From the NCBI RefSeq assembly GCF_028829235.1, contig NZ_JAIWJY010000010.1, forward strand, positions 1-64,000: 64,000 bases of DNA, written 5' to 3'. This document shows positions 36,667-45,212 of the stretch, piece by piece. The notes under the pieces were generated by a model, which was not told the origin of the DNA, made no database searches, and was given only the letters and a program-made list of their open reading frames with translations. Position 1 is the stretch's first letter. Each line of letters opens with the position of its first letter. A program made the translations under genes and the position numbers. Source of the DNA: Tenacibaculum larymnensis. GTDB lineage: Bacteria; Bacteroidota; Bacteroidia; Flavobacteriales; Flavobacteriaceae.

Positions 36667-39195
36667 TTAAAAGTTAATTCTGAAGCTAATATTTGGTGTA
36701 AAAGGTAATGAATAGGTATTTATCTCTTTAGCATTATCAGTATTATTTTCATCAACAACATAGTAGGTGTTTATAATGTTTCTTCTGTTGGTAATATTGG
36801 TAAAGCCAATTCTTACAGTTGATTTTAGGCCTTTTGAAATATTAAAATTATAACTTCCAGAAGCATTAACCCTAAAGAAGTTTGAGTGTCTTTCTTTATT
36901 TGGAGTATTGTAATTTACTATAATTCTATTTCCATCTTGTATGGTTTCATTATCTACAACAGGTTTTGTATATGGTGTGCCAGATCGTAAAACAGCACCT
37001 AAAGATAGTTTGATGTTATTTGTAATATCATAGTTTATAGCACTACTAAAAGAGTGTGTAATATCTAAACTACTAGGAAAAGTATCAGGAGTAAAGGTTT
37101 TAAAAGTATAGTTGTTTTCAGCAAAGGTGTAACTCAGCCAGCTGCTAAACTTTTTAGTTTTTTTATTAATTAAAAATTCAACGCCTTTTATTTTGTAGTC
37201 TCCTATAGAGTTTAGTGTTTGCACATTGTTATAAAAACCTTGATTGGCAACAGTTATACCATTAACAAATTTATAAAACCCTGTAACATCAATTTGTAGG
37301 TTGTTTTTAGAGTACTCAGTTCCAAAAGATAATTGTTTACTTTTAATTATAGGAGTTTTATCATTGTCAGCCAGTACCCATCTTCTTTTTTCAATACCTA
37401 AAAAATTATCTTGAAAATCTATTTTTTGCGTAGTTGTTTGGTTTTTGAATTCTCCTTCCAACTTAAAAAAAATACTATTACTAAGCTGTTGTCTCAGATT
37501 AATTCTTGGTTCAATGATGAGTTTATTGAAATCGTGAAAATAATTGGCACGAAAACCAACTCTAGCATAAGTGTTATTTTTATTATACGTTATTTCAGAA
37601 AAAAATGCAGATTTAAGTAAAACTTCTTTTACAGATTTAGAAAAGTCAGGAGCATTAACAGTTGTTTTATTAGTAATACCTATTTCATTAAAAATAGCAC
37701 CATTAGTAAGTTGAAAAGTGTCTGAAAAATAATGATTTATAATAAATTTAATTTCAGTTTCCAAAACATTGTTAAACTGTGTTTGAAATTGATCAGTCTC
37801 TTTGTTAAAATCTGCCGAATTTATTTTATAATCAGAAATAAAAGTAGAGAGTTCTGTAGAAAATTCGGGTGACCAAGTGGCATTCCAGCTAATATTAGCA
37901 CCAAGATTCTCTTGTTTTAAATTACTGTTTTCTTCTATTGTAGTTCCATTGTTAGTGTATTCTTCTGTGTATTCTAAATTGTTTTTTATATTTATTAAGT
38001 TAGCTCTTAATAAATGATTTTGATTAATATCGTATAAGACTTTAAAAGAATAATCATAGAAATAGAAATCAGTTGAGGCTTCATTTTCTTTGTTGGAAGC
38101 TATAGAGTTTTCTTGAAAGCTTCTACTAAAATACTTGTCATAGGTAGGGGTATCAAAAAAATCTGTATAAGACCTTCTTACCGAAGCGTGAACTCCAAGT
38201 TTTTTAGTTAAAGGAATTTGTACAAAAGCATCAGCACTTAATAAATTAAAACCAGCGCCGCCGGAAAACGTATCAGTAACTTTATTGTTTGTTTGCATAT
38301 TAACAGTACTAGAAACACCGTCGCTAAACTTTGTACTAGTACCGTTTTTAGTTACAGTAGCTTTTTCTGTTAAATACGGGTTATATGCAGAGATTAGACC
38401 AAAAAAATGACTTGTGTGGTACATCTTAATTCCATCCCAAAGCATTAAATTTTGATCGTTTGTTCCACCTCGAACATTAATGTTCGATACACTTTCATTA
38501 ACACTTTCCACACCAGGAAGTACTTTAATCGTTTTTAAAATATCAGGTTCTATTAAACCTGGAAGAATTCCGAATTTTTTAGTTTTTAAAACAGTACTTC
38601 CATCAATGTTTTTTTGGAGACCAGTGGTTAAAAAGTTAGGAATAATTACTTCTGATAACTCTTCTGACAAACTTTCTAGGTGTATTTCTTTACATAAGTT
38701 TTGAGAGAATAAATCTTTTGCTGGTAGTATAATAGATTTGTATCCAACGTAAGAAATAGAAACATTTGCATTTACAGAAACTGAGTTGATATTGAATTTT
38801 CCGTTACTATTAGATGTAGTTCCATTATGAGTATTATTAACTAAAATAGTTGCTAAAACTAATGGTTCAAGTGTGTTACTGTCTACTATTGTTCCACAAA
38901 TAGGAATTTTCTTTTCTAAGTATGATATAGTAATAAACCGATTATCTAAAATTTTAAAATTAAAGATGGTAACAGACTCTAAGTAACTTATAGTTTCAGA
39001 TAATGATAAAGCATTATCAGGTTTTGTAATGTATACACTTTCTAAATCCTTATCGGAATAAGTAAAAGTTACCCGATGTTTTTTTTCAATTTCAATTAAG
39101 ACGTCTTTCAATAAAGTTTTGGTAATAACATCCTGTGCTTTGATAGCAAAGGTAAATAGGAAAAGAAATAAAAAAGTAGTTTTTTTATTGACCAT
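36667..39195 (-). CDS. TonB-dependent receptor with STN signalling domain
   Basis: 842 residues. After the signal peptide comes an STN (secretin/TonB N-terminal) domain (about 22-90, LLKDVLIEIEKKHRVTFTYSDKD), as in FecA-type transducing receptors. A carboxypeptidase-regulatory-like domain (about 95-175) follows, then a plug (about 215-310, SVSNINVRGGTNDQNLMLWDG) and a barrel ending FTPNISFRINF. The STN domain would contact the FecR anti-sigma factor whose gene overlaps this one by 11 bp. Ligand unknown; compact plug motifs do not resemble SusC. Confidence 0.92.
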   Translation of the reverse strand: MVNKKTTFLFLFLFTFAIKAQDVITKTLLKDVLIEIEKKHRVTFTYSDKDLESVYITKPDNALSLSETISYLESVTIFNFKILDNRFITISYLEKKIPICGTIVDSNTLEPLVLATILVNNTHNGTTSNSNGKFNINSVSVNANVSISYVGYKSIILPAKDLFSQNLCKEIHLESLSEELSEVIIPNFLTTGLQKNIDGSTVLKTKKFGILPGLIEPDILKTIKVLPGVESVNESVSNINVRGGTNDQNLMLWDGIKMYHTSHFFGLISAYNPYLTEKATVTKNGTSTKFSDGVSSTVNMQTNNKVTDTFSGGAGFNLLSADAFVQIPLTKKLGVHASVRRSYTDFFDTPTYDKYFSRSFQENSIASNKENEASTDFYFYDYSFKVLYDINQNHLLRANLINIKNNLEYTEEYTNNGTTIEENSNLKQENLGANISWNATWSPEFSTELSTFISDYKINSADFNKETDQFQTQFNNVLETEIKFIINHYFSDTFQLTNGAIFNEIGITNKTTVNAPDFSKSVKEVLLKSAFFSEITYNKNNTYARVGFRANYFHDFNKLIIEPRINLRQQLSNSIFFKLEGEFKNQTTTQKIDFQDNFLGIEKRRWVLADNDKTPIIKSKQLSFGTEYSKNNLQIDVTGFYKFVNGITVANQGFYNNVQTLNSIGDYKIKGVEFLINKKTKKFSSWLSYTFAENNYTFKTFTPDTFPSSLDITHSFSSAINYDITNNIKLSLGAVLRSGTPYTKPVVDNETIQDGNRIIVNYNTPNKERHSNFFRVNASGSYNFNISKGLKSTVRIGFTNITNRRNIINTYYVVDENNTDNAKEINTYSLPFTPNISFRINF

Positions 39196-40096
39196 TCTTG
39201 TATATAGTAATGTTTTTTCCTTCTATTTTATACGATAATTGCAAAGGAATTGTAACTGCTTGCAGAGCTACATTTATGTCTTTATGAGTAAAACCACCAG
39301 TATAAAGCTGCTCTAAATTAACATCTTTAGTTTTTATAACATAACCATATTGGTTTTGTATGTCGTTTAGCACAAATTGTAAAGGAGTACTTTTAAAATT
39401 AGACTCATCTTGTAACCAAGATTTATTATTAATGTTAAAGGTGTTTACAGTGTCAATTTTACCATTTGTAACTTTAAATATTTTTCCTTTAGCTAATTTA
39501 ATAAGTGAGTTGTTATAGTTTACACTAACTAAACCTTCGTAGGTTTTTACTTCAAAATAATTCTTTCTTTCTTTAACGTTAAATTGAGTTCCTAAAACTG
39601 TAACTTTTCCAACAGAAGTGTTTACGGTAAAAGACTCTCCTTTTTTAACTTTAAAAAATGCTTCTCCTTTAAGTTGTAAATTTCTACTACTTTTCCAATC
39701 CTTTTTGTTGAAAGATATGGTAGAGTTAGCGTTTAAAACAACTTCAGAATCATCTGGTAAATTAAAGGTTTTTGTTTCCGCATATTGCGTACTAAAGTTC
39801 ACTGCGTTATTAAAGAATAAAAAATAAGAAGAAACCAATAAAACAATAATAGCTGCTGCATACTTATAAAAATTCTTATAACTTAATGGAATAACCTTGC
39901 TTTTTTTAGAAGTAGCTTTTTTTAGTTCAAACTCTTTAAGAGCTTTATCAATATCTACTTTAGGAGTTTTTATGTGAGAAGAATAATGTGCTATTTTTTC
40001 AAGATTTTTAAAACTTTTATCTTGTTTTAATAGAGACAGCTCTTCATCAGAGATTTCTCCGTTTAACCATTTTAATATGTATTGTTCATCTTTCAT
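39185..40096 (-). CDS. FecR-family anti-sigma factor
   Basis: 303 residues. Cytoplasmic N-terminus (about 1-75, ILKWLNGEISDEELSLLKQ), one membrane helix (about 76-96, YKYAAAIIVLLVSSYFLFF), the FecR domain (about 100-195, TFNLPDDSEVVLNANSTISF; VKKGESFTVNTSVGKVTVLGTQFNV) and a C-terminal DUF4974-type domain (about 235-303) that contacts the receptor. It relays the receptor's ligand signal to the sigma factor encoded 49 bp upstream. The overlap with the receptor gene implies translational coupling. Confidence 0.95.
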   Translation of the reverse strand: MKDEQYILKWLNGEISDEELSLLKQDKSFKNLEKIAHYSSHIKTPKVDIDKALKEFELKKATSKKSKVIPLSYKNFYKYAAAIIVLLVSSYFLFFNNAVNFSTQYAETKTFNLPDDSEVVLNANSTISFNKKDWKSSRNLQLKGEAFFKVKKGESFTVNTSVGKVTVLGTQFNVKERKNYFEVKTYEGLVSVNYNNSLIKLAKGKIFKVTNGKIDTVNTFNINNKSWLQDESNFKSTPLQFVLNDIQNQYGYVIKTKDVNLEQLYTGGFTHKDINVALQAVTIPLQLSYKIEGKNITIYKNGQ

Positions 40097-40145
40097 TTTA
40101 TGCTTAACTAACTTTTAGACAATAAAGAAGTAAATTTCCCTACCC

Positions 40146-40655
40146 TTACAATAATTCTATTTTTGACCTTAATTTTTTTAAAGCTGAAGACATCCTTTTT
40201 TCAACGGCTTTTTGTGAGATATTTAGTAACTCAGCAATTTCTCTATATTTTTTACCGTCTATTCTATTCATTAAAAAAACCTCTCGTTCAGCCTCTGTTA
40301 AATTTTCAATAGCATTTTTTAGTTTATTTTTAAATTCTTCCTCTTCTAGTAAGTATTCCGGGTTTTGATTATTTATATCTAAATAAGGAGAGTTTTTAGC
40401 ATAGTTTAAAACAACTTTTTCATGCTTTAATTTATTTAAAAAAAGGTTGTTTACACTGGTAAATAAGTACGATTTTGCTTTTTCATATGATATTTCTGAA
40501 CATTTTTCCCACATTTTTAAAAAAGCTTCTTGTATTAAATCTAGGGCAGTATCTTTATCGTTAGATTTATAAGATGAGAAGTTGGTAACGAATTGAATAT
40601 TAGATTTGTAAAACTCGTTAAAGTCTTCCTCGTTACACAGTGATTTTTTAGTCAT
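40146..40655 (-). CDS. ECF RNA polymerase sigma factor, FecI-like (Bacteroidota type)
   Basis: 169 residues with region 2 (NFSSYKSNDKDTALDLIQEAFLKMWE; KAKSYLFTSVNNLFLNKLKHE) and region 4 (LTEAEREVFLMNRIDGKKYREIAELLNIS; AVEKRMSSALKKL). It is the first gene of the sigma-FecR-receptor unit, with a TACCTTTG box (40705-40698) about 43 bp before its ATG. Its targets may include the divergent lipoprotein gene at 40784 and its own operon (inference). Confidence 0.95.
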   Translation of the reverse strand: MTKKSLCNEEDFNEFYKSNIQFVTNFSSYKSNDKDTALDLIQEAFLKMWEKCSEISYEKAKSYLFTSVNNLFLNKLKHEKVVLNYAKNSPYLDINNQNPEYLLEEEEFKNKLKNAIENLTEAEREVFLMNRIDGKKYREIAELLNISQKAVEKRMSSALKKLRSKIELL

Positions 40656-40697
40656 ATGAATGCTTTTATAGAGTTAAAATAGAAAAAAAATCGAAAA

Positions 40698-40705
40698 CAA
40701 AGGTA
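40698..40705 (-). promoter_or_regulatory. -7 box of the sigma-FecR-receptor unit
   Basis: TACCTTTG on the minus strand fits TAnnTTTG. No comparable box was found for the divergent lipoprotein gene, which would fit use of an alternative sigma factor there (inference). Confidence 0.6.
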
Positions 40706-40783
40706 GGGTAAAACGATTTATAGTTTTCTAAAGGACAGAAAGAGCTCAAAAAATAAATGTTTAAAAAATTAAAACTAATTAAG

Positions 40784-41836
40784 ATGAAAACGATAAAAAT
40801 ATTAACCATAATAGCATTAACTACTTTGACAATTTTTACTTCATGTCAATCTGAAGAAAACGAACAAATAGGTACAAATCCAAATGCAAATACCCCAACT
40901 TCTGAAACCGCAAAGAAGTATAAAAGAACAGGTATGAATGATGGATCAGAAGATGATTTTTTAGATGGAAATTCATGTGCTGAGTTATTGTTTCCTATAA
41001 CAGCAACCATAAACGGAAAAGAGGTAACTATAATAAATGAACTAGATTATAATTTGGTTCTTGAAATAATGGACGAATTTAATGATGATGATGATACAGT
41101 AGTTTTTAATTTTCCAATTACAGTAAAGTTGAATAATTATACAGAAGTAACTATTACTTCTCAAACAGAATTGGAAGAATTAAATAAAAAATGTGATGAA
41201 GCCTCAGATGAAATGGAAGATGCTATTTCTTGTGCAAAAATCGAATTTCCAATATCAATGTTAACCTACGATATTAGTTTAGAGCAAACAGGTACTGTTG
41301 TAATTGAATCAGAAAAACAATTGTACAATTTTGTAGATGATTTAGACTCAAATGAGTTATTCTCTGTGAAATACCCAATAATTGTAACTCTAAGCAACGG
41401 TAGTTCTATTGAAATAAATAGTGATTCTGAATTTGAAGATGCTGTTGAAGAGTGTACTACTTATGAAGAGGAAGAGGAAGCAGCAGAAGAAGCAGCTGAC
41501 GAATTAGAAACCATTATCAGTAAAGCTAAATTTAAGGTAGAAAGCTTTGTTGAAGCTGGAGTAGAAAAGGCAGAAGAATACGCTGCATATACTATAGAGT
41601 TTACAAATGAAGGGAAATTAATAGCAAGAAATATTGTAAACACAACTTTAGAAAACATTGAAGGGGAGTATGATGTAGAATCAGATACAAGAGTTCTTTT
41701 AGAGGTTCAGTTTGGAACCGGAACAGCTATAAGTGCTTTAAATAATGAGTGGGTAGTAACCACTTATACAAGTACTTTACTAATACTACAAAGTAAAACA
41801 GACAGTTCAGTAACGTTAACATTTAAAAAGATATAA
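40784..41836 (+). CDS. Acidic lipoprotein with duplicated FPI modules, unknown function
   Basis: 350 residues from the ATG at 40784; an in-frame ATG at 40757 would put nine basic residues before the signal peptide. The lipobox is FTSC. Four related modules follow: CAELLFPITATING..., VVFNFPITVKLNN..., CAKIEFPISMLT... and FSVKYPIIVTLSNG..., each Phe/Tyr-Pro-Ile plus a beta hairpin and an acidic helix. They are arranged as two copies of a two-module unit, each bounded by Cys residues. A Glu/Ala-rich helix and a C-terminal lipocalin- or NTF2-sized beta domain follow (VTTYTSTLLILQSKTDSSVTLTF). It faces the sigma/FecR/receptor unit. I know no named function. Confidence 0.75.
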   Translation: MKTIKILTIIALTTLTIFTSCQSEENEQIGTNPNANTPTSETAKKYKRTGMNDGSEDDFLDGNSCAELLFPITATINGKEVTIINELDYNLVLEIMDEFNDDDDTVVFNFPITVKLNNYTEVTITSQTELEELNKKCDEASDEMEDAISCAKIEFPISMLTYDISLEQTGTVVIESEKQLYNFVDDLDSNELFSVKYPIIVTLSNGSSIEINSDSEFEDAVEECTTYEEEEEAAEEAADELETIISKAKFKVESFVEAGVEKAEEYAAYTIEFTNEGKLIARNIVNTTLENIEGEYDVESDTRVLLEVQFGTGTAISALNNEWVVTTYTSTLLILQSKTDSSVTLTFKKI

Positions 41837-41945
41837 AGACCTCTTAAATTCGTTGATTTTGAAACTTTATGGCTGCTCTAGTAGTGGCCTAAGGTTTTAA
41901 AAACCATTGATATTAAAATTACGTAAGTAAGATAAAGGAATAATA

Positions 41946-42719
41946 ATGAGAAAAGAGCTTTTTACAGTTTTACTATTAAGTGTTCTATTTTGGGCATGTT
42001 CTACAGAAAGTGAATCAATAATTAATAATGATGTTGAGGTTGTAAAAGAGAACAGGAAGTCTACGGGAGCTTCAGCAAATGATTTGTTATCAGATAACAC
42101 TTATAAAAAAACGATTGTAGAGCTAGCTTATGTAGAAGGCTTTGAACCTACAGAGGAAGCAAAGAACAATTTTAAGAGTTTTATTGAAGAAAGAACTTTT
42201 AAATCAAATGGAGTAGAGTTACATGTAAAATCAATACCTGTAACAGGAAAAGAGGTGTATACAATTAATGACATTGTAGCTATAGAAAACCAGTACAGAA
42301 CTTATTATAATACACAAAATACTATAGCAGTTTGGGTATTGTTTGTAAATGGTAAATCTTCAAAAGATTCTGATTCTTCTTTTATTTTAGGTACTGCATA
42401 TTATAATACGTCATTTGTAATTTTTGAAGAAACTATAAGAGAACTAAGTAATGGTACATTTGAACCAGAAAGAAGCTTATTAGAATCTAGTGTAATTCAT
42501 CATGAATTTGGACATATTTTAGGGCTTACAAATTTAGGAACTCCTTTACAAACAGACCATGAAGATGCAGACCATCCAAAACATTGTAATGAAGAAAGCT
42601 GTTTAATGTATTGGGCAGCAGAAACTAGTCAAGGTATTGGAAACTTATTCTCATCAAATCAAATCCCAAAACTAGATAGTCAATGTATAGCAGATTTACA
42701 AGCTAATGGAGGAAGATAG
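41946..42719 (+). CDS. Zinc metalloprotease-like lipoprotein
   Basis: 257 residues. Lipoprotein signal LLLSVLFWACS (Cys18). The catalytic motif is HHEFGHILGLTNLG (His186-Glu187-x2-His190), with further His residues in the next stretch (TDHEDADHPKHC) as candidate third zinc ligand, and a possible Met-turn ESCLMYW. Two cysteines flank the turn. This is a metzincin-like, matrix-metalloprotease-style site but with Asn in place of the usual third His. It is 109 bp after the FPI-module lipoprotein and 24 bp before a small barrel protein. Processing of a surface partner is possible. Confidence 0.8.
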   Translation: MRKELFTVLLLSVLFWACSTESESIINNDVEVVKENRKSTGASANDLLSDNTYKKTIVELAYVEGFEPTEEAKNNFKSFIEERTFKSNGVELHVKSIPVTGKEVYTINDIVAIENQYRTYYNTQNTIAVWVLFVNGKSSKDSDSSFILGTAYYNTSFVIFEETIRELSNGTFEPERSLLESSVIHHEFGHILGLTNLGTPLQTDHEDADHPKHCNEESCLMYWAAETSQGIGNLFSSNQIPKLDSQCIADLQANGGR

Positions 42720-42743
42720 ATTGTAAAATTAAATCGATTAAAG

Positions 42744-43331
42744 ATGAAAAAAAATCAGTTAGTAATATTATTTATAGCAATGATTAGTGCATCAGTAGTT
42801 GCACAAGATAGTAGTAAAAAGTCCAAAGCAGGTATTAAAGGAGGGTATAACTTGTCTGCAGTGAGTTTTAATGGAGATTCTGAAACGGAACAGCTACACG
42901 GGTTCCATATAGGTTTTTATGGAGAATCATTCATAGGGAGTAATGTTTCACTACAATTAGAATTACTGTATTCACAACAAGGGTATAAAATTATAGATGG
43001 AAGTGGTACTTATAAGCAAGAGTTAGACTATATTAATTTTCCATTAATGATGAAACTATATCCTTCCGAAAACTTTTTTTTAGAAGCAGGACCTCAAATA
43101 GGACTTTCAATAGCACACAAAGAAACTTTTGATAGTGGCTTTATTCTGTATGATACTTCAAAAGAGTTTGATCCTAGGAATTTTGATTGGGGATTGAATT
43201 TTGGTGGAGGTTTTAAAACAAATAGTGGAGTAAGTTTAGGAGTAAGATACCATTTAGGATTAAATGATATTTATGATGAAGATAAACCCAAAAATAGAGT
43301 CTGGCAGTTTTACATAGGGTTTGACTTCTAA
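42744..43331 (+). CDS. Small outer membrane beta-barrel protein (PorT-like family)
   Basis: 195 residues with a signal peptide (MKKNQLVILFIAMISASVVAQ). Alternating strands such as AGIKGGYNLSAVSFNG, LHGFHIGFYGESFIG, SLQLELLYSQQGYKI and VSLGVRYHLGLNDIYD, with the aromatic end WQFYIGFDF, fit an eight-strand barrel of the porin-family/PorT type. It is the last gene of the lipoprotein-protease-barrel unit and has its own terminator. Function unknown. Confidence 0.85.
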   Translation: MKKNQLVILFIAMISASVVAQDSSKKSKAGIKGGYNLSAVSFNGDSETEQLHGFHIGFYGESFIGSNVSLQLELLYSQQGYKIIDGSGTYKQELDYINFPLMMKLYPSENFFLEAGPQIGLSIAHKETFDSGFILYDTSKEFDPRNFDWGLNFGGGFKTNSGVSLGVRYHLGLNDIYDEDKPKNRVWQFYIGFDF

Positions 43332-43332
43332 T

Positions 43333-43364
43333 AAAAAGCGATGTTTTAAACATCGCTTTTTTTC
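43333..43364 (+). terminator. Intrinsic terminator after the barrel gene
   Basis: AAAGCGATGTTT and AAACATCGCTTT around a short loop, followed by a T-run. Confidence 0.88.
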
Positions 43365-43404
43365 TACAATCAAGCTCTTTTGTCATAAAACATGATATTA
43401 TTTC

Positions 43405-43412
43405 TAAATTTG
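43405..43412 (+). promoter_or_regulatory. -7 box of the TPMT-like methyltransferase promoter
   Basis: TAAATTTG fits TAnnTTTG; transcription would start about 16 nt before the ATG at 43434. Confidence 0.6.
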
Positions 43413-43433
43413 TGAAAATGAAAGTAAGAAGAA

Positions 43434-44015
43434 ATGATAGAGCTATCAGAAGTATTTTGGAACAATAAGTACCTACATAATAAAACAGGATGGGATTTAG
43501 GAGAGATTTCAAATCCGTTAAAAGAATATTTTAATCAATTAGAAGATAAAAATCTTCGAATTTTAATACCTGGGGGAGGTAATTCATACGAAGCGGAATA
43601 TTTATTCAACAAAGGATTTAAGAATGTTTTTGTAGTTGATATTGCTGAAGAACCTTTAAAAAGAATACAAAATAGAGTTCCTAACTTTCCGAAAGAAAAT
43701 TTAATTCACGCTGATTTTTTCGATTTAAAGGGAACTTTTGATGTGATAATTGAGCAAACTTTTTTCTGTGCCATCAATCCAGAATTGAGACCAAAATATG
43801 CGCAAAAAGTAAATGAATTACTAAATGATGGAGGAAAGTTAATAGGTTTGCTGTTCGATGCAGTACTAAATGAAGACCATCCACCTTTTGGAGGGAGTAA
43901 AAGAGAATATGAAGAATATTTTACACCGTATTTTAAAGGAAGTATGGAGATTTGTCACAATTCTTATGGAAGCCGACAAGGAATGGAACTATTTATTAAA
44001 ATGATAAAAAAATAA
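43434..44015 (+). CDS. SAM-dependent methyltransferase, thiopurine methyltransferase-like
   Basis: 193 residues. Features of the TPMT-type family are visible: FWNNKYLHNKTGWDLGE at the N-terminus, the SAM motif ILIPGGGNSYEAEYLFNKG, VFVVDIAEEPLKRI, FFDLKGTFDVIIEQTFFCAI and the C-terminal PPFGGSKREYEEYFTPYF. Bacterial members methylate thiols, selenols or thiocyanate. Although it adjoins bioB, it does not resemble BioC in its SAM region, so a biotin role is not supported. Confidence 0.88.
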   Translation: MIELSEVFWNNKYLHNKTGWDLGEISNPLKEYFNQLEDKNLRILIPGGGNSYEAEYLFNKGFKNVFVVDIAEEPLKRIQNRVPNFPKENLIHADFFDLKGTFDVIIEQTFFCAINPELRPKYAQKVNELLNDGGKLIGLLFDAVLNEDHPPFGGSKREYEEYFTPYFKGSMEICHNSYGSRQGMELFIKMIKK

Positions 44016-44044
44016 CCGTCAAATTAATTTGACGGTTATTTTTA
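44011..44044. terminator. Bidirectional intrinsic terminator, 30-bp palindrome
   Basis: AATAACCGTCAAATT and its exact complement meet without a separate loop between convergent genes; T-runs follow on the plus strand and A-rich sequence lies on the other side. Confidence 0.85.
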
Positions 44045-44049
44045 TCTAA

Positions 44050-45147
44050 TTAGGCTCTTACTTCTTTAGCCTCTTGCTTTTTTTGTTCGTTACGCTCAAT
44101 CTTATGATCTGGTCTCGTCCATTTTGGTTTTTCACCTAAAGCTTCATATTGAGAATCTTTAGCTTCAACAGACTCTCTTTGTTGATGTTTAAAGAAAGGC
44201 TTCTGTGTATTTAAACCTAAATCTTCAAACATTTTCATATCCTCGTTGATGTCAGGATTTGGAGTAGTTAATAACTTATCACCTGCAAAAATTGAGTTAG
44301 CTCCAGCAAAGAAACACATTGCTTGACCTTCTCTACTCATTTGCGTTCTACCTGCAGATAAACGTACTTGTGAGTCTGGCAATACAATACGAGCAGTAGC
44401 TACCATACGAACCATTTCAAAAATGTTAACAGGAGGTTGCTCCTCTAACGGAGTACCCTCTACAGCCACTAATGCGTTAATAGGCACAGACTCAGGGTGT
44501 GGAGAAAAACGAGTTAAAGTTTCAAGCATTCCAGCTCTATCTTCTAACGATTCTCCCATACCAATAATACCTCCAGAACAAACAGTTACATTTGTTTTAC
44601 GCACGTTTTCAATAGTGTCTACTCTATCTTTAAAAGCACGTGTAGAAATTACATCATCGTAATAATCTTCAGAAGTATCAATATTGTGGTTGTAAGCATA
44701 TAAACCAGCTTCAGCTAAACGATTTGCTTGGTTTTCAGTTACCATTCCTAACGTACAACAAACTTCCATGTCTAGTTTGTTAATAGTGCGCACCATTTCT
44801 AACACTTGGTCAAATTCTGGTCCGTCTTTTACATTTCTCCAAGCTGCACCCATACAAACTCTTGATGATCCACCTTCTTTAGCACGTAAAGCTTGTGCCT
44901 TAACTTGGTTTACAGTCATCAAATCATTTCCTTCAACATTGGTGTGATAACGTGCTGCTTGCGGACAGTATCCACAGTCTTCAGAACACCCACCAGTTTT
45001 TATAGAAATTAATGTACTTACTTGTACTGTATTTGGGTCGTGGTATTTTCTATGCATAGTTGAAGCCTCGTACAAAAGCTCCATTAAAGGCTTATTGTAT
45101 ACTTCTAGAATTTCCTCTTTCGTCCAATCGTGTCTAATATCAGTCAT
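44050..45147 (-). CDS. bioB: Biotin synthase
   Basis: Radical SAM enzyme that inserts sulfur into dethiobiotin. 365 residues. The cluster-binding Cys54-x3-Cys58-x2-Cys61 (GGCSEDCGYCPQ) is intact, as are VCMGAAWRN, CCTLGMVTENQ, YNHNIDTSEDYY and the Arg in VRLSAGRTQMS that holds the auxiliary cluster. The last ~45 residues are a Lys/Glu-rich extension beyond the usual end. It is separated from the other bio genes by about 3.8 kb and from the flotillin gene by a terminator, so it has its own promoter. Confidence 0.97.
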   Translation of the reverse strand: MTDIRHDWTKEEILEVYNKPLMELLYEASTMHRKYHDPNTVQVSTLISIKTGGCSEDCGYCPQAARYHTNVEGNDLMTVNQVKAQALRAKEGGSSRVCMGAAWRNVKDGPEFDQVLEMVRTINKLDMEVCCTLGMVTENQANRLAEAGLYAYNHNIDTSEDYYDDVISTRAFKDRVDTIENVRKTNVTVCSGGIIGMGESLEDRAGMLETLTRFSPHPESVPINALVAVEGTPLEEQPPVNIFEMVRMVATARIVLPDSQVRLSAGRTQMSREGQAMCFFAGANSIFAGDKLLTTPNPDINEDMKMFEDLGLNTQKPFFKHQQRESVEAKDSQYEALGEKPKWTRPDHKIERNEQKKQEAKEVRA

Positions 45148-45180
45148 AAATTCGAGTTGTTTGTGGTGGTAAAAATAAAA

Positions 45181-45203
45181 AATTCCGCTTCGAAAGCGGA
45201 ATT
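45181..45203 (-). terminator. Terminator after the flotillin-like gene
   Basis: AATTCCGCTT, CGA loop, AAGCGGAATT; on the minus strand a T-run follows. It separates the flotillin unit from bioB. Confidence 0.85.
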
Positions 45204-45212
45204 TTATGAGTC

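Noticed and set aside
43213..43512. 99-residue open frame on the minus strand
   Set aside because: It spans the end of the barrel gene, a terminator and the start of the methyltransferase gene on the other strand; no family features.
43434..44015. Methyltransferase next to bioB considered as BioC
   Set aside because: Its GGGNSYEAEYLFNKG motif and PPFGGSKREYEEYF tail belong to thiopurine-type methyltransferases; it is also convergent with bioB and not in its operon.
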